From CAIVPM01 sp964477265 (lineage in GTDB: Bacteria > Bacteroidota > Bacteroidia > Chitinophagales > Chitinophagaceae), in the NCBI GenBank assembly GCA_964477265.1, contig CAYZDJ010000009.1:26312-90311 (forward strand): a stretch of 64,000 bases of DNA. Reading direction: 5' to 3'. Of the stretch, positions 7,017 through 15,651 are shown one piece after another. Position 1 is the stretch's first letter. Each line of letters starts with the position of its first letter. The notes below the pieces were generated by a model. It saw only the letters and a program-made list of their open reading frames with translations, had not been told where the DNA came from and ran no database searches. Position numbers and translations under genes: made by a program.

Positions 7017-8560
7017 AACGCAAAGCAATATTATATGTACGAGTGAGTACAGACGAGCAAGCTGATAAAGGTTACAGCTTAAGACATCAGGAAGAAACTG
7101 CAAAAAAGTATTGTAGCTTTCAAAATATTGAAGTAGTAGCTACTTATGTAGAAGACCATTCTGCAAAAACTTTTGATAGACCTGAATTCAAAAAATTGCT
7201 TGCCTTAATTAAATCAAGAAAACTTAATGCAGACCTTTTGTTATTTACAAAGTGGGATAGGTTTTCTCGTAATGCTGGGGATGCTTATGGGATGATTAAT
7301 ACGCTTAATAAATTAGGGGTAGAACCACAAGCCATTGAGCAGCCATTAGACTTATCTATCCCTGAAAATAAAATAATGTTAGCATTTTACTTAGCTGCAC
7401 CTGAAGTTGAAAATGACAGGCGAGCTTTGAATGTTATTGTGGGAATGAGAAGAGCTAAAAAAGAGGGTCGTTGGGTAGCTATGGCTCCAGTTGGTTATAA
7501 GAATACTAGAGACGAATTAAATAAACCAATTATTGTTCCTAATGATGATGCACCAATTGTTAAATATGCTTTTGAGGAATTATCTAAAGGAGCTTATAGC
7601 GTTGAAGAAATAAGACATATATGCAGCAAGAGGGGACTAAAATGTAGTAGAAGTAATTTCTTTTATATGCTTAAAAACCCTGCATACTGTGGTAAAGTTT
7701 TAATACCTGCTTATAAAAGTGAAGAAGCTCAATTAGTAAAAGGGTTACATACACCCATTATAAGTGAAACAGTATTTGAAGATGTGCAAGATGTATTAAA
7801 TGGGAAAAGGAAAAGGCAAACTACGAAAAACACAACCAAAGATGAATTTCCGTTGCGTGGTGTTTTAGAGTGTAGTCGATGTGGTAGTAAACTAACAGCA
7901 AGTGTATCAAAAGGAAATGGCGGTTACTATTATTATTATCATTGCCATTATAAATGTGGCGAAAGAATTAAAGCATTAGAAGCTAACAAAATCTTTGAAG
8001 ATGAACTGTTAGCCATTACACCAAATAAGAATGTGTTGAACGTATTGCACAAACAATTGAACAATTATTTTGCAGATAATAACAGAGATAAGTCAAAAGA
8101 ATTAAAACAGATTAATGAGGAAATTGAAAAGCATCGAACAAGAATAAACAATGCCCAACAAATGATGCTTGATGGTCAGTTAGAAGCAAAGGATTACAAA
8201 GAAATTAAAGACCGATATGAGAGCGAAATAAACAAGTTAGTTCGCAAGAGTACCCAAGTAACAGCCCAAAATGGTGATGCGAAAGAATTTGTACAGTTTG
8301 GAGTATCATTTTTATCGAACCTGCACCAACACTACGTTTCAGCAAGTACACCCATAAAACAAAAAATTATTGGTTCGATGTTCCCTGAAAATTTGGTTTT
8401 TGAAAATAATCAATATCGAACCAAAAATATCAATCCAGCCCTTGAGCTGATATGCAATGCCAGCAAGGGTTGTAACGAAAATAAAAAAGGACTGTTTCAA
8501 AATATTTTGAAACAGTCCTATGAGGTGACCGCGTTAGGATTCAAACCTAAAACCTTCTGA
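7013..8560 (+). CDS. Large serine recombinase
   Basis: A 515-residue frame. The resolvase domain is at residues 4-150, with nucleophile Ser12 (LYVRVSTDEQ) and the DRFSRN segment. A Recombinase domain follows at about 165-265 and a zinc-ribbon domain at about 283-325 (CSRCG ... CHYKCG). A coiled-coil segment lies at about 350-420. It should catalyse site-specific integration or excision through a 5'-phosphoserine bond. The frame reads through a perfect 32-bp hairpin and 35 bases of the antisense of tRNA-Arg before stopping. The last ~25 residues are therefore encoded by chromosomal tRNA/terminator DNA and not by the element; the natural C-terminus probably lay near residue 492. This suggests that integration fused the gene to the tRNA locus. 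Confidence 0.9.
   Translation: MKRKAILYVRVSTDEQADKGYSLRHQEETAKKYCSFQNIEVVATYVEDHSAKTFDRPEFKKLLALIKSRKLNADLLLFTKWDRFSRNAGDAYGMINTLNKLGVEPQAIEQPLDLSIPENKIMLAFYLAAPEVENDRRALNVIVGMRRAKKEGRWVAMAPVGYKNTRDELNKPIIVPNDDAPIVKYAFEELSKGAYSVEEIRHICSKRGLKCSRSNFFYMLKNPAYCGKVLIPAYKSEEAQLVKGLHTPIISETVFEDVQDVLNGKRKRQTTKNTTKDEFPLRGVLECSRCGSKLTASVSKGNGGYYYYYHCHYKCGERIKALEANKIFEDELLAITPNKNVLNVLHKQLNNYFADNNRDKSKELKQINEEIEKHRTRINNAQQMMLDGQLEAKDYKEIKDRYESEINKLVRKSTQVTAQNGDAKEFVQFGVSFLSNLHQHYVSASTPIKQKIIGSMFPENLVFENNQYRTKNINPALELICNASKGCNENKKGLFQNILKQSYEVTALGFKPKTF
8488..8519 (-). terminator. Terminator of tRNA-Arg
   Basis: A perfect 32-bp palindrome (arms AGGACTGTTTCAAAAT and its complement). On the minus strand it is followed by TTTTTTATTTT and begins 6 bases after the tRNA 3' end. 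It lies inside the 3' part of the serine recombinase frame on the other strand. Confidence 0.85.
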
Positions 8561-8599
8561 TCCGTAGTCAGATGCTCTATTCAGTTGAGCTACGCAGCC
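8526..8599 (-). tRNA. tRNA-Arg (anticodon ACG)
   Basis: A complete 74-nt cloverleaf on the minus strand. The acceptor stem GGCTGCG pairs with CGCGGTC (two G-U pairs). The anticodon stem TCTGA/TCAGA holds the loop CTACGGA, with anticodon ACG reading CGU. The T loop is TTTGAAT-like, and the discriminator is A. No CCA is encoded (CCT follows), normal for this phylum. It has its own promoter and terminator, and is the apparent integration hotspot for the island on its 3' side. Confidence 0.93.
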
Positions 8600-8616
8600 A
8601 TTTTTTAATTGGGGTG

Positions 8617-8647
8617 CAAATATAGGTTTGTAAGTTTAATTAGCAAA
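8617..8647 (-). promoter_or_regulatory. Promoter of tRNA-Arg
   Basis: On the minus strand TTTG (8647-8644), 19 bases, then TATATTTG (8624-8617). This is a perfect consensus promoter ending 18 bases before the tRNA 5' end. Confidence 0.8.
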
Positions 8648-8694
8648 TCTTTGATTAATTAAACTTCAAAATTGCTTATTTGTGAATAACAAAA

Positions 8695-8725
8695 CTTGAC
8701 TACTTTTTTCAAGTAAATACATTTG
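8695..8725 (+). promoter_or_regulatory. Promoter of dnaE
   Basis: CTTG at 8695-8698, 19 bases, then TACATTTG at 8718-8725. The -7 box is perfect and the -33 box is 3 of 4. The GTG start lies 27 bases further on. Confidence 0.65.
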
Positions 8726-8752
8726 TAAGTTCATAATTTCAATTTATATCTC

Positions 8753-11700
8753 GTGTCTCAATTCTCACACTTACACGTTCACACACAATATAGCTTGCTT
8801 GATGGAGCAGCAAGCATTAGCAGCTTATATAAAAAAGCAAAGAGAGATAATATGCCTGCAGTTGCCATTACTGACCACGGCAATATGTTTGGTGCTTTTG
8901 AATTTGTGTCTCAGGCCTGGAAAGATACAAAGGTTGTTGGCAAAGATGAAAAAGGAAAAGACATTCTTGAGCCTAATATCAAACCCATTGTTGGTTGTGA
9001 GTTTTATGTAGTGAAAGATAGGTGGGCAAAGACTTTTACTAAAGAAGTGAAAGATGACAGATACCATCAATTGTTTTTGGCTAAGAATAAAAAAGGATAT
9101 GAAAACCTTGTTAAGCTTACTTCATTAGGTTTTATTGAAGGAATGTACAGCAAGTATCCACGTATTGACAAGGAACTTATTTTAAAATATCACGAAGGAT
9201 TGATTGCCACAACTTGTTGCCTTGGTGCATTAGTGCCACAAACTATTTTACAAAAAGGTGAAGCAGAAGGTGAGCAAGAGTTTAAATGGTGGCTTGATTT
9301 GTTTGGCGAGGATTATTATATAGAAATTCAAAGGCATAATTTAAAGGAACAAATTCAGGTAAACGAAGTGTTGCTGAAGTTTGCAAAAAAGTATAATGTT
9401 CCCATTATTGCAAGCAACGATAGTCATTACACAGAAAAGGATGATTACAATGCCCACGATATTTTGTTGTGCATTAACACTGGTGAAAAGCAAGCCACAC
9501 CTGGCTTTGACGATATCATTCACGATGATTTATTAGTAAAGAATAAACGTTTTAAATTTCCAAACGACCAATTCTATTTCAAGACTACTCACGAAATGAA
9601 ACAGCTTTTTGCTGACATTCCAGAAAGTATTGACAACACAAATGCAATAGTTGATAAGGTAGAAATATTGAACTTAAAGAAAGATATTTTATTGCCTGCA
9701 TTTCCAGTGCCTAAAGAATATCAAATACATTTTAGTGATGAAGTTGTTGGTAAAGACATTATAAAACCTGATGTAAATAACCAGTGGGAATACCTGAAAG
9801 CATTGACTTATAAAGGTGCTAAGGAACGCTATGGTGAAATTGAAAGCCACGTTCAGGAACGTATAGACTTTGAACTCTTCACCATTAAAACAATGGGCTT
9901 TGCTGGATACTTTTTAATTGTTAGTGATTTCATAAAAGCTGGTAGAGATATGGGTGTTTTTGTAGGGCCAGGACGTGGCAGTGCTGCAGGTTCTGTGGTG
10001 GCTTATTGCATTGGTATTACTAACATTGATCCCATAAAATACAACTTGCTTTTTGAAAGGTTCTTGAATCCAGACAGGAAGTCAATGCCCGATATTGATA
10101 CTGACTTTGACGATGATGGCAGGCAAAAAGTAATTGATTATGTGGTTGACAAATATGGCAAGGCACAGGTGGCACAAATTATTACTTATGGTACAATGGC
10201 TGCAAAAAGCAGCATTAAAGATGTGGCTCGTGTAATGGATTTGCCTTTGGCAGAAAGCAATGCTTTGGCTAAGTTGGTGAGTGATAAACCTGGTACAGAA
10301 TTAGGCAATATTCTTCACTCACCATTAACAAAAAAAGATGGTGAAAAAAGTTTAGAAGACAAAGGTTATGGCCCTGAAGATATTGAAAATGCAAGGCGTT
10401 TAAGGGAAATTTATAATTTAACTACAAACGATTTACGCACTACCATTCTGCACGAAGCAGAGAAACTGGAAGGTAGTGTTCGCAACACTGGTGTGCACGC
10501 AGCAGGCATCATCATTGCACCAAAAGATTTAACAGAATTGATACCTGTTGCTACTGCAAAAGATTCTGATTTATGGGTTACACAAATTGAAGGAAGTGTG
10601 ATTGAAGAAGCTGGTGTAATCAAGATGGACTTTCTTGGATTAAAGACTTTGTCTATCTTAAAAACTGCTTTGGATTTAATCAAGCAAAACCATAATGTAG
10701 AAATTGATTTAGATAATATTTCGTTGGAAGATGAGAAGACTTTTCAACTGTATCAACGTGGTGAAACCAATGCTACGTTTCAGTTTGAGAGTGCTGGTAT
10801 GCAAAAATACCTGCGTGAATTAAAGCCTGATAAGTTTGATGACTTGATTGCAATGAATGCCTTGTATCGCCCTGGACCAATGAGCTATATTCCAAGTTTT
10901 ATTTTGCGTAAACACGGCAAGGAAAAAGTGGAATATGATGTTGATGATATGAAGGAATACCTAGAGGAAACTTATGGCATTACTGTGTATCAGGAACAGG
11001 TGATGTTGTTGAGCCAAAGCCTTGCTGGCTTTACAAAAGGCGATGCAGATGTGTTGAGAAAGGCAATGGGTAAAAAGCAAAAAGCTGTGCTGGATAAAAT
11101 GAAAGGACAGTTTGTTGAAGGTGCTACTGCAAAAGGACACAATGCAGAGAAACTTGAAAAAATATGGACAGACTGGGAAGCCTTTGCACAGTATGCTTTC
11201 AATAAATCGCACAGCACCTGCTATGCTTATGTGGCTTATCAAACAGCTTATTTAAAAGCACATTATCCAAGTGAATATATGAGTGCTGTGTTGAACCACG
11301 CAGGCAGCATTGAGAAAATTACATTCTATATGGAAGAGTGTAAACGAATGGGCATTAAAGTGCTTGGACCAGATATTAATGAAAGTAAAAAAGGATTTGC
11401 ACCCAATGTTAAAGGTGAAATAAGATTTGGTTTAGGTGGCTTGAAAGGTGTGGGTGAAAATGCCATTGAAAACATTATAGATGAAAGAAAGAAAGCTGGT
11501 GCATTTAAAAATATTTTCGATTTTATTACTCGCGTTAATCAACGTGCAGTAAATAAAAAATCGCTGGAAAGCCTTGCAAACAGTGGTACTTTCGATTGCT
11601 TTACAGAACTGCATCGTGCACAATATTTCCATATTCCTGATGGCGACAGAACAAGTGGTATTGAAAAAATTATTGGTTATGGACAAGTGCAAAACGATTT

Positions 11701-12457
11701 GAGCAAAGGCACTACCAATACTTTGTTTGGCGATTTAGGAAAGGCAATGGATGTGCCACCACCAAAAATTGTAAACTGTGAACAATGGACTTTGATTGAA
11801 AAATTAGACTTTGAAAAGGATGTTACTGGAATGTATATGAGTGGGCATCCACTGGATAATTATAAGTTTGAGATGAAGTATTATGGCATTATGCACCTCA
11901 ACGATTTTGTTGATATAAAAGATTCTCAAACCTTAACACAAGCTAACCTTAATAAGCCTATAAAGCTTGCTGGGCTTGTTGTAGATGCACAACACAGAAC
12001 CACAAAAACCAACAGGGCATTTGGCATTTTAAAGATTGAAGATTTTACAGGCAATGTTGAAGTTGCTTTATGGAGCGAGAACTACCAGAAGTTTCAGCAT
12101 TACCTTGAAAAAGGTAAAAGCCTTTTGGTGCAAGGATACTTTAAGCAAAACTGGAAAGGTGATGGATATGAATTTGCAGTTACAAATATCTGCTTGCTGG
12201 AAACAGCCAAAACCACACTGACAAAGAGTTTGGAATTGAATATGCACCCCAGCAGCATTGATGAAAATATGGTTGCATTCATCCAAAAAAACATTAAACA
12301 ACACCCAGGTAATGTGTCTTTAAAGTTTAATGTTATTGAACCCAGCGAAAACATAAAACTCACTATGAGCCTTTTTGACAAAGGCTTTGCAATGAATGAA
12401 GAACTTGCTGAATATTTATTGAGGAATGAAGATGTGGAAGTGAATGTAGGAGTATAA
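8753..12457 (+). CDS. dnaE: DNA polymerase III subunit alpha
   Basis: A 1234-residue replicative polymerase. The PHP domain opens with HLHVHTQYSLLDG. The palm domain has GPGRGSAAGS and the catalytic aspartates in PDIDTDFDDDGR (Asp447, 449, 451). The fingers contain NALYRPGPM, a QEQVM segment, and FNKSHSTCYA. A C-terminal OB-fold (IKLAGLVVDAQ ... LLVQGYF) lies at about 1070-1160. Length is normal for DnaE1 of this phylum. The start is GTG: it leads straight into the conserved SQFSHLHVHT, and no ATG lies nearby upstream in frame. The leader shares the string ATATCTCGTGTCT with the start of dapA. It stands alone after a consensus promoter and immediately right of the tRNA-Arg locus, marking the return to core chromosome. 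Confidence 0.97.
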   Translation: MSQFSHLHVHTQYSLLDGAASISSLYKKAKRDNMPAVAITDHGNMFGAFEFVSQAWKDTKVVGKDEKGKDILEPNIKPIVGCEFYVVKDRWAKTFTKEVKDDRYHQLFLAKNKKGYENLVKLTSLGFIEGMYSKYPRIDKELILKYHEGLIATTCCLGALVPQTILQKGEAEGEQEFKWWLDLFGEDYYIEIQRHNLKEQIQVNEVLLKFAKKYNVPIIASNDSHYTEKDDYNAHDILLCINTGEKQATPGFDDIIHDDLLVKNKRFKFPNDQFYFKTTHEMKQLFADIPESIDNTNAIVDKVEILNLKKDILLPAFPVPKEYQIHFSDEVVGKDIIKPDVNNQWEYLKALTYKGAKERYGEIESHVQERIDFELFTIKTMGFAGYFLIVSDFIKAGRDMGVFVGPGRGSAAGSVVAYCIGITNIDPIKYNLLFERFLNPDRKSMPDIDTDFDDDGRQKVIDYVVDKYGKAQVAQIITYGTMAAKSSIKDVARVMDLPLAESNALAKLVSDKPGTELGNILHSPLTKKDGEKSLEDKGYGPEDIENARRLREIYNLTTNDLRTTILHEAEKLEGSVRNTGVHAAGIIIAPKDLTELIPVATAKDSDLWVTQIEGSVIEEAGVIKMDFLGLKTLSILKTALDLIKQNHNVEIDLDNISLEDEKTFQLYQRGETNATFQFESAGMQKYLRELKPDKFDDLIAMNALYRPGPMSYIPSFILRKHGKEKVEYDVDDMKEYLEETYGITVYQEQVMLLSQSLAGFTKGDADVLRKAMGKKQKAVLDKMKGQFVEGATAKGHNAEKLEKIWTDWEAFAQYAFNKSHSTCYAYVAYQTAYLKAHYPSEYMSAVLNHAGSIEKITFYMEECKRMGIKVLGPDINESKKGFAPNVKGEIRFGLGGLKGVGENAIENIIDERKKAGAFKNIFDFITRVNQRAVNKKSLESLANSGTFDCFTELHRAQYFHIPDGDRTSGIEKIIGYGQVQNDLSKGTTNTLFGDLGKAMDVPPPKIVNCEQWTLIEKLDFEKDVTGMYMSGHPLDNYKFEMKYYGIMHLNDFVDIKDSQTLTQANLNKPIKLAGLVVDAQHRTTKTNRAFGILKIEDFTGNVEVALWSENYQKFQHYLEKGKSLLVQGYFKQNWKGDGYEFAVTNICLLETAKTTLTKSLELNMHPSSIDENMVAFIQKNIKQHPGNVSLKFNVIEPSENIKLTMSLFDKGFAMNEELAEYLLRNEDVEVNVGV

Positions 12458-12526
12458 GAAATAACAAAAGTTAAAAGTCAAAACCTAAAAGTGTAAAATC
12501 ATATTTCATTATTATTATTGCAGTTT

Positions 12527-13012
12527 ATGAAAAGACTACTTGGTATATTTTTATTAAGCTTTTCTGTAAACAGCTTTTCACAAACTATTCTCTATACGGA
12601 AAGTCAATTCAATTCAGATACTTGTTGCTGGCGTTTACTTTCTTCTCAAAAAAAGTATGCAGAGGCAGCAGATTTGATAGTACAATATTTAAACACTAAG
12701 TCAACAATTAATAACAAGCATTCGCTTAACTGGCACGCTGGACAAATGTTTGCAATGGCTGGCAATAAAGATGAAGCTATTAAATACTTCAACAAAACCT
12801 ATTCTTTTATCAGCAAATTTTTTAGTGATGAAGATGGCAAGCAATGGTATTATTATGCCAAAGGCACAGTTGCATTTATTAAAAGAGATAAAGAGCAATT
12901 GAACAGAATATTGAATAAATGGAAGGCAAAATATCCTGCTACAAAAAACTATCTTGCCCTTAAAAAGTTGTACGATAAATGGGATGAAAATTATGAAACA
13001 GCATCGAAATAA
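12527..13012 (+). CDS. Exported TPR-like protein
   Basis: A 161-residue protein starting with a signal peptide (KRLLGIFLLSFSVNSFSQ, cleavage after FSQ). The mature part has helical TPR-like pairs: KKYAEAADLIVQYLN, then WHAGQMFAMAGNKDEAIKYFNKTY, then WYYYAKGTVAFIKRDKEQLNRIL. This suggests a small periplasmic scaffold. ATG 12527 is preferred over an upstream in-frame TTG because it begins the signal peptide. It lies 69 bases after dnaE and 57 before a radical SAM gene on the same strand. No specific function can be given. Confidence 0.7.
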   Translation: MKRLLGIFLLSFSVNSFSQTILYTESQFNSDTCCWRLLSSQKKYAEAADLIVQYLNTKSTINNKHSLNWHAGQMFAMAGNKDEAIKYFNKTYSFISKFFSDEDGKQWYYYAKGTVAFIKRDKEQLNRILNKWKAKYPATKNYLALKKLYDKWDENYETASK

Positions 13013-13069
13013 AAGTGTAAAACCTTTAGCTTTAACTTTTGAAAAAATAAAATCATCTTACTTTGCACC

Positions 13070-14749
13070 ATGCAACAACGTATTTTATTAACTACTCTTA
13101 ATGCCAAGTACATTCACCTTAATTTGGCTATACGCTTGTTGTATGAAATAAACAAAACCGATGAACGCCTTGCCTGGAAAGAGTTTACCATTAAAGAAGA
13201 TAAAAATGAAATAGCAAACTATTGCAGCAATTACGATGTTGTTTGCTTTAGCTGCTATATATGGAACATTACACAAACCTTGCAGGTGTGCGAGTTGATT
13301 AAATCCATAAACCCTGCTACAAAAATTTTATTGGGTGGGCCAGAAGTAAGCTACGACTGGCAAGATGTTATTCAATTACCTTCTATTGATTACATAATAA
13401 CTGGCGAAGGTGAAATTCCTTTTACTAAATTCCTGCAACAATACCCAAACATTGAAACTATTGCCAATATTGCGTTTAAGAAGAACAGCAATGTTGAGTA
13501 CATTAAGTTTGTGCAGAATTTTGATTTGGAATTATATGCCAATACCAATCCTTACCAGAATGATGATGCAAGCACTTTAAAGAACAGGGTTTTGTATATT
13601 GAAACATCGAGAGGTTGTCCTTATAAGTGTGAGTTTTGTTTGGCAAGTTTAGATAATAAAGTTCGTTACCTGCCCATGCAACACATTAAAAGCAATTTAT
13701 TGTACTTAATGCAGCATGGCAAAACCATAAAGTTCCTTGACAGAACCTTTAATGTAAAAAAGGATTTTACGCTGGACATCTTCCAGTTTATTTTAGATAA
13801 TGCACAACCCAATACCGTTTTTCAGTTTGAAATAACTGCAGATATCATGCATCCAGATATCATGCAATTCATTATTGACAAGGTTCCCAAGGGAATGTTC
13901 AGGTTCGAGATTGGCATACAGACTGTAAACCAAAAAGCCAATTTAGAAGTAAGTCGCAAGCAAAATTTTGATAAAACAAAAGGTGTGATTTTGAAGTTGA
14001 AAGATTATGTTGAGATGCACCTTGACCTGATTGTAGGCTTACCTTTAGATTATTTTGAAGATATAAAATACAGTTTTGAGGAAGTGTTTAAACTGTTTCC
14101 ACCAGAGCTGCAATTGGGCTTTTTAAAATTTTTAAAAGGTACGCCAGTACGTGAAAAGCACGAGCAATATGGTTATGTGTTTGATGAAGTGGCACCTTAC
14201 CAGATTATTAAAAGCAATTTTTTAAGTAAGCAGGAGTTGGCAGATATTGTGAAGCTGGAAAATGCTTTAGAAATATACTGGAACAAAAAAAGATTGTTTA
14301 ATGTTTTAAAATATGTAACTGCAACATACAGTGTGTTTGACTTTTTATTAGAGCTTGGTAAATACTTTGAAACACGCAGCAGTTTTCATTCTTACACATT
14401 AAATACTATTTATTCTATTGCGTTCGATTTTATTAAAATGCAATACAAAAATGATAAAGTATTGCAGCAACTTTTTGCTATAGACTTTTGCCTGCAACAT
14501 AAAATAAAACCTGCATCTATCTTTATTAACGAAGTTGACAAAAAGCAGAAATTTGAGTTGCTTGACAGGTTAAGGTTAAACCACCAAAAGCTACGCTATA
14601 GTGTTATTGACATTGATTTTGACTATGCATTATTTGCACAAGATAATGAGATAAAGTATGGTAAAGAGTTTTTGATTATTGAATATACTGGCACAAGCAA
14701 ACCTCAGATTATTTCTTATGATAATATTGCATTAAGTAATGCTGTTTAA
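13070..14749 (+). CDS. B12-binding-domain radical SAM protein (DUF4080 type)
   Basis: A 559-residue protein. Residues 1-130 form a cobalamin-binding-like Rossmann domain (ILLTTLNAKYIHLNLAIRLL, then VCFSCYIWN and LLGGPEVSYD, then ITGEGE). The radical SAM core follows, with the 4Fe-4S cysteines Cys183, Cys187 and Cys190 (RGCPYKCEFC), and later the strand pattern FEITADIM and FRFEIGIQT. The C-terminal ~170 residues fit the DUF4080 extension. Such enzymes use SAM, and often cobalamin, for radical methylation or rearrangement; the substrate of this family is not known to me. The ATG follows a TTACTTTG element by only four bases, so the mRNA may have almost no leader. Monocistronic. Confidence 0.85.
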   Translation: MQQRILLTTLNAKYIHLNLAIRLLYEINKTDERLAWKEFTIKEDKNEIANYCSNYDVVCFSCYIWNITQTLQVCELIKSINPATKILLGGPEVSYDWQDVIQLPSIDYIITGEGEIPFTKFLQQYPNIETIANIAFKKNSNVEYIKFVQNFDLELYANTNPYQNDDASTLKNRVLYIETSRGCPYKCEFCLASLDNKVRYLPMQHIKSNLLYLMQHGKTIKFLDRTFNVKKDFTLDIFQFILDNAQPNTVFQFEITADIMHPDIMQFIIDKVPKGMFRFEIGIQTVNQKANLEVSRKQNFDKTKGVILKLKDYVEMHLDLIVGLPLDYFEDIKYSFEEVFKLFPPELQLGFLKFLKGTPVREKHEQYGYVFDEVAPYQIIKSNFLSKQELADIVKLENALEIYWNKKRLFNVLKYVTATYSVFDFLLELGKYFETRSSFHSYTLNTIYSIAFDFIKMQYKNDKVLQQLFAIDFCLQHKIKPASIFINEVDKKQKFELLDRLRLNHQKLRYSVIDIDFDYALFAQDNEIKYGKEFLIIEYTGTSKPQIISYDNIALSNAV

Positions 14750-14764
14750 TATTGTTGCGACCTC

Positions 14765-14793
14765 AAAGAATACTAAGCAAAGTATTATTCTTT
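14765..14793 (+). terminator. Weak hairpin after the radical SAM gene
   Basis: AAAGAATACT pairs with AGTATTATTCTTT apart from a small bulge. The T tract after it is poor. Plausible 3' end of the radical SAM transcript. Confidence 0.35.
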
Positions 14794-14842
14794 AGAACTT
14801 TTCAGTTAATAATTTTAAACAACCTGATAAATAAAATTTAGC

Positions 14843-15589
14843 ATGCGAAAAATAATAGGGATAATATTTGTTGCAATATTGCTCATTGCCTGTACCAACA
14901 AAAGAACACCTTACGATATTTTATTTAACAAGTTTGACAGCACATTTTCAAAGAATGAAAAGCAGATAATAAAGGAATGTGAGTCCATATCTTGCCTGAG
15001 TTCTTTTATAAAGCAAGATAGATTTAAAAGACTTTCTGAAGTATTTAATACATTGCCTGATAGTATTAAGTTTTCCGTTTGGAGTTCAGTTAAGGATTGT
15101 GGCTTACTCAATGGTCAGTTAGCATTTCTTTATGTCTATCAAAAAAAGTTAAATAATGAAGAAATTTCATTTACAAAAATTATAAAAGAATTAAAACACT
15201 ATGGTGATTCATTGGACAATTATGTTGATATGGAAATGAAGAAAGATGTGGAAATAAAATCGGCACTGGCAAAAAATAATTATGATAAATATAAAAAAGG
15301 CGATACCCTTAATTTACAGTATCCATTAGAAAAAACAACCTACAATAAAACTGTTGTATTTTATTCTTACTATAATAAAAGCAATTTTACAGACACCTTG
15401 TTCCTAAAGTGTGTTTTGCTTGCAAAAAGAATGGAAGAAATAAAGGGATTTGATTTAGCACATAATGAATATTATTTTCTAGTTAGGATGTTAGAGGTAA
15501 AAAATAAAGACATAGACTTAATTAGTAACCATTACAGAAAAGGCTATACCGATGAGTTATCATTATATTACTACGGCAGGTCTTTATAA
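14843..15589 (+). CDS. Hypothetical lipoprotein
   Basis: A 248-residue protein with a lipoprotein signal (FVAILLIACTNK, lipid-modified Cys17). The mature chain is Lys/Asp-rich and mostly helical, with no recognisable domain or catalytic motif. It stands alone between the radical SAM gene and a convergent desaturase gene 62 bases away. It is probably anchored in the periplasmic or outer membrane leaflet. I do not recognise the family. Confidence 0.65.
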   Translation: MRKIIGIIFVAILLIACTNKRTPYDILFNKFDSTFSKNEKQIIKECESISCLSSFIKQDRFKRLSEVFNTLPDSIKFSVWSSVKDCGLLNGQLAFLYVYQKKLNNEEISFTKIIKELKHYGDSLDNYVDMEMKKDVEIKSALAKNNYDKYKKGDTLNLQYPLEKTTYNKTVVFYSYYNKSNFTDTLFLKCVLLAKRMEEIKGFDLAHNEYYFLVRMLEVKNKDIDLISNHYRKGYTDELSLYYYGRSL

Positions 15590-15651
15590 CTTATTGTTAA
15601 TTCAAAGCAACTAAAATAAGTGTATAATTTAAAATCTATAAATAACTACAC

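Larger units (their letters stand above)
1..8487. mobile_element. Accessory/genomic island abutting tRNA-Arg (left end outside window)
   Basis: This stretch holds two different site-specific recombinases (tyrosine and large serine type), an excisionase-like HTH protein, orphan Rhs tips with candidate immunity genes, a decapitated regulator and a duplicated 95-bp repeat. Everything to the right is ordinary chromosomal gene content. The right boundary is placed where the serine recombinase frame enters the tRNA-Arg terminator hairpin. The left boundary is not in the window, and no second copy of the tRNA 3' part was found here. Extent and unity of the island are inference: it may be several insertions piled up at one hotspot. 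Confidence 0.6.

Noticed and set aside
8530..8560. The last residues of the serine recombinase as real conserved protein sequence
   Set aside because: They are the translation of the antisense of tRNA-Arg and its terminator.
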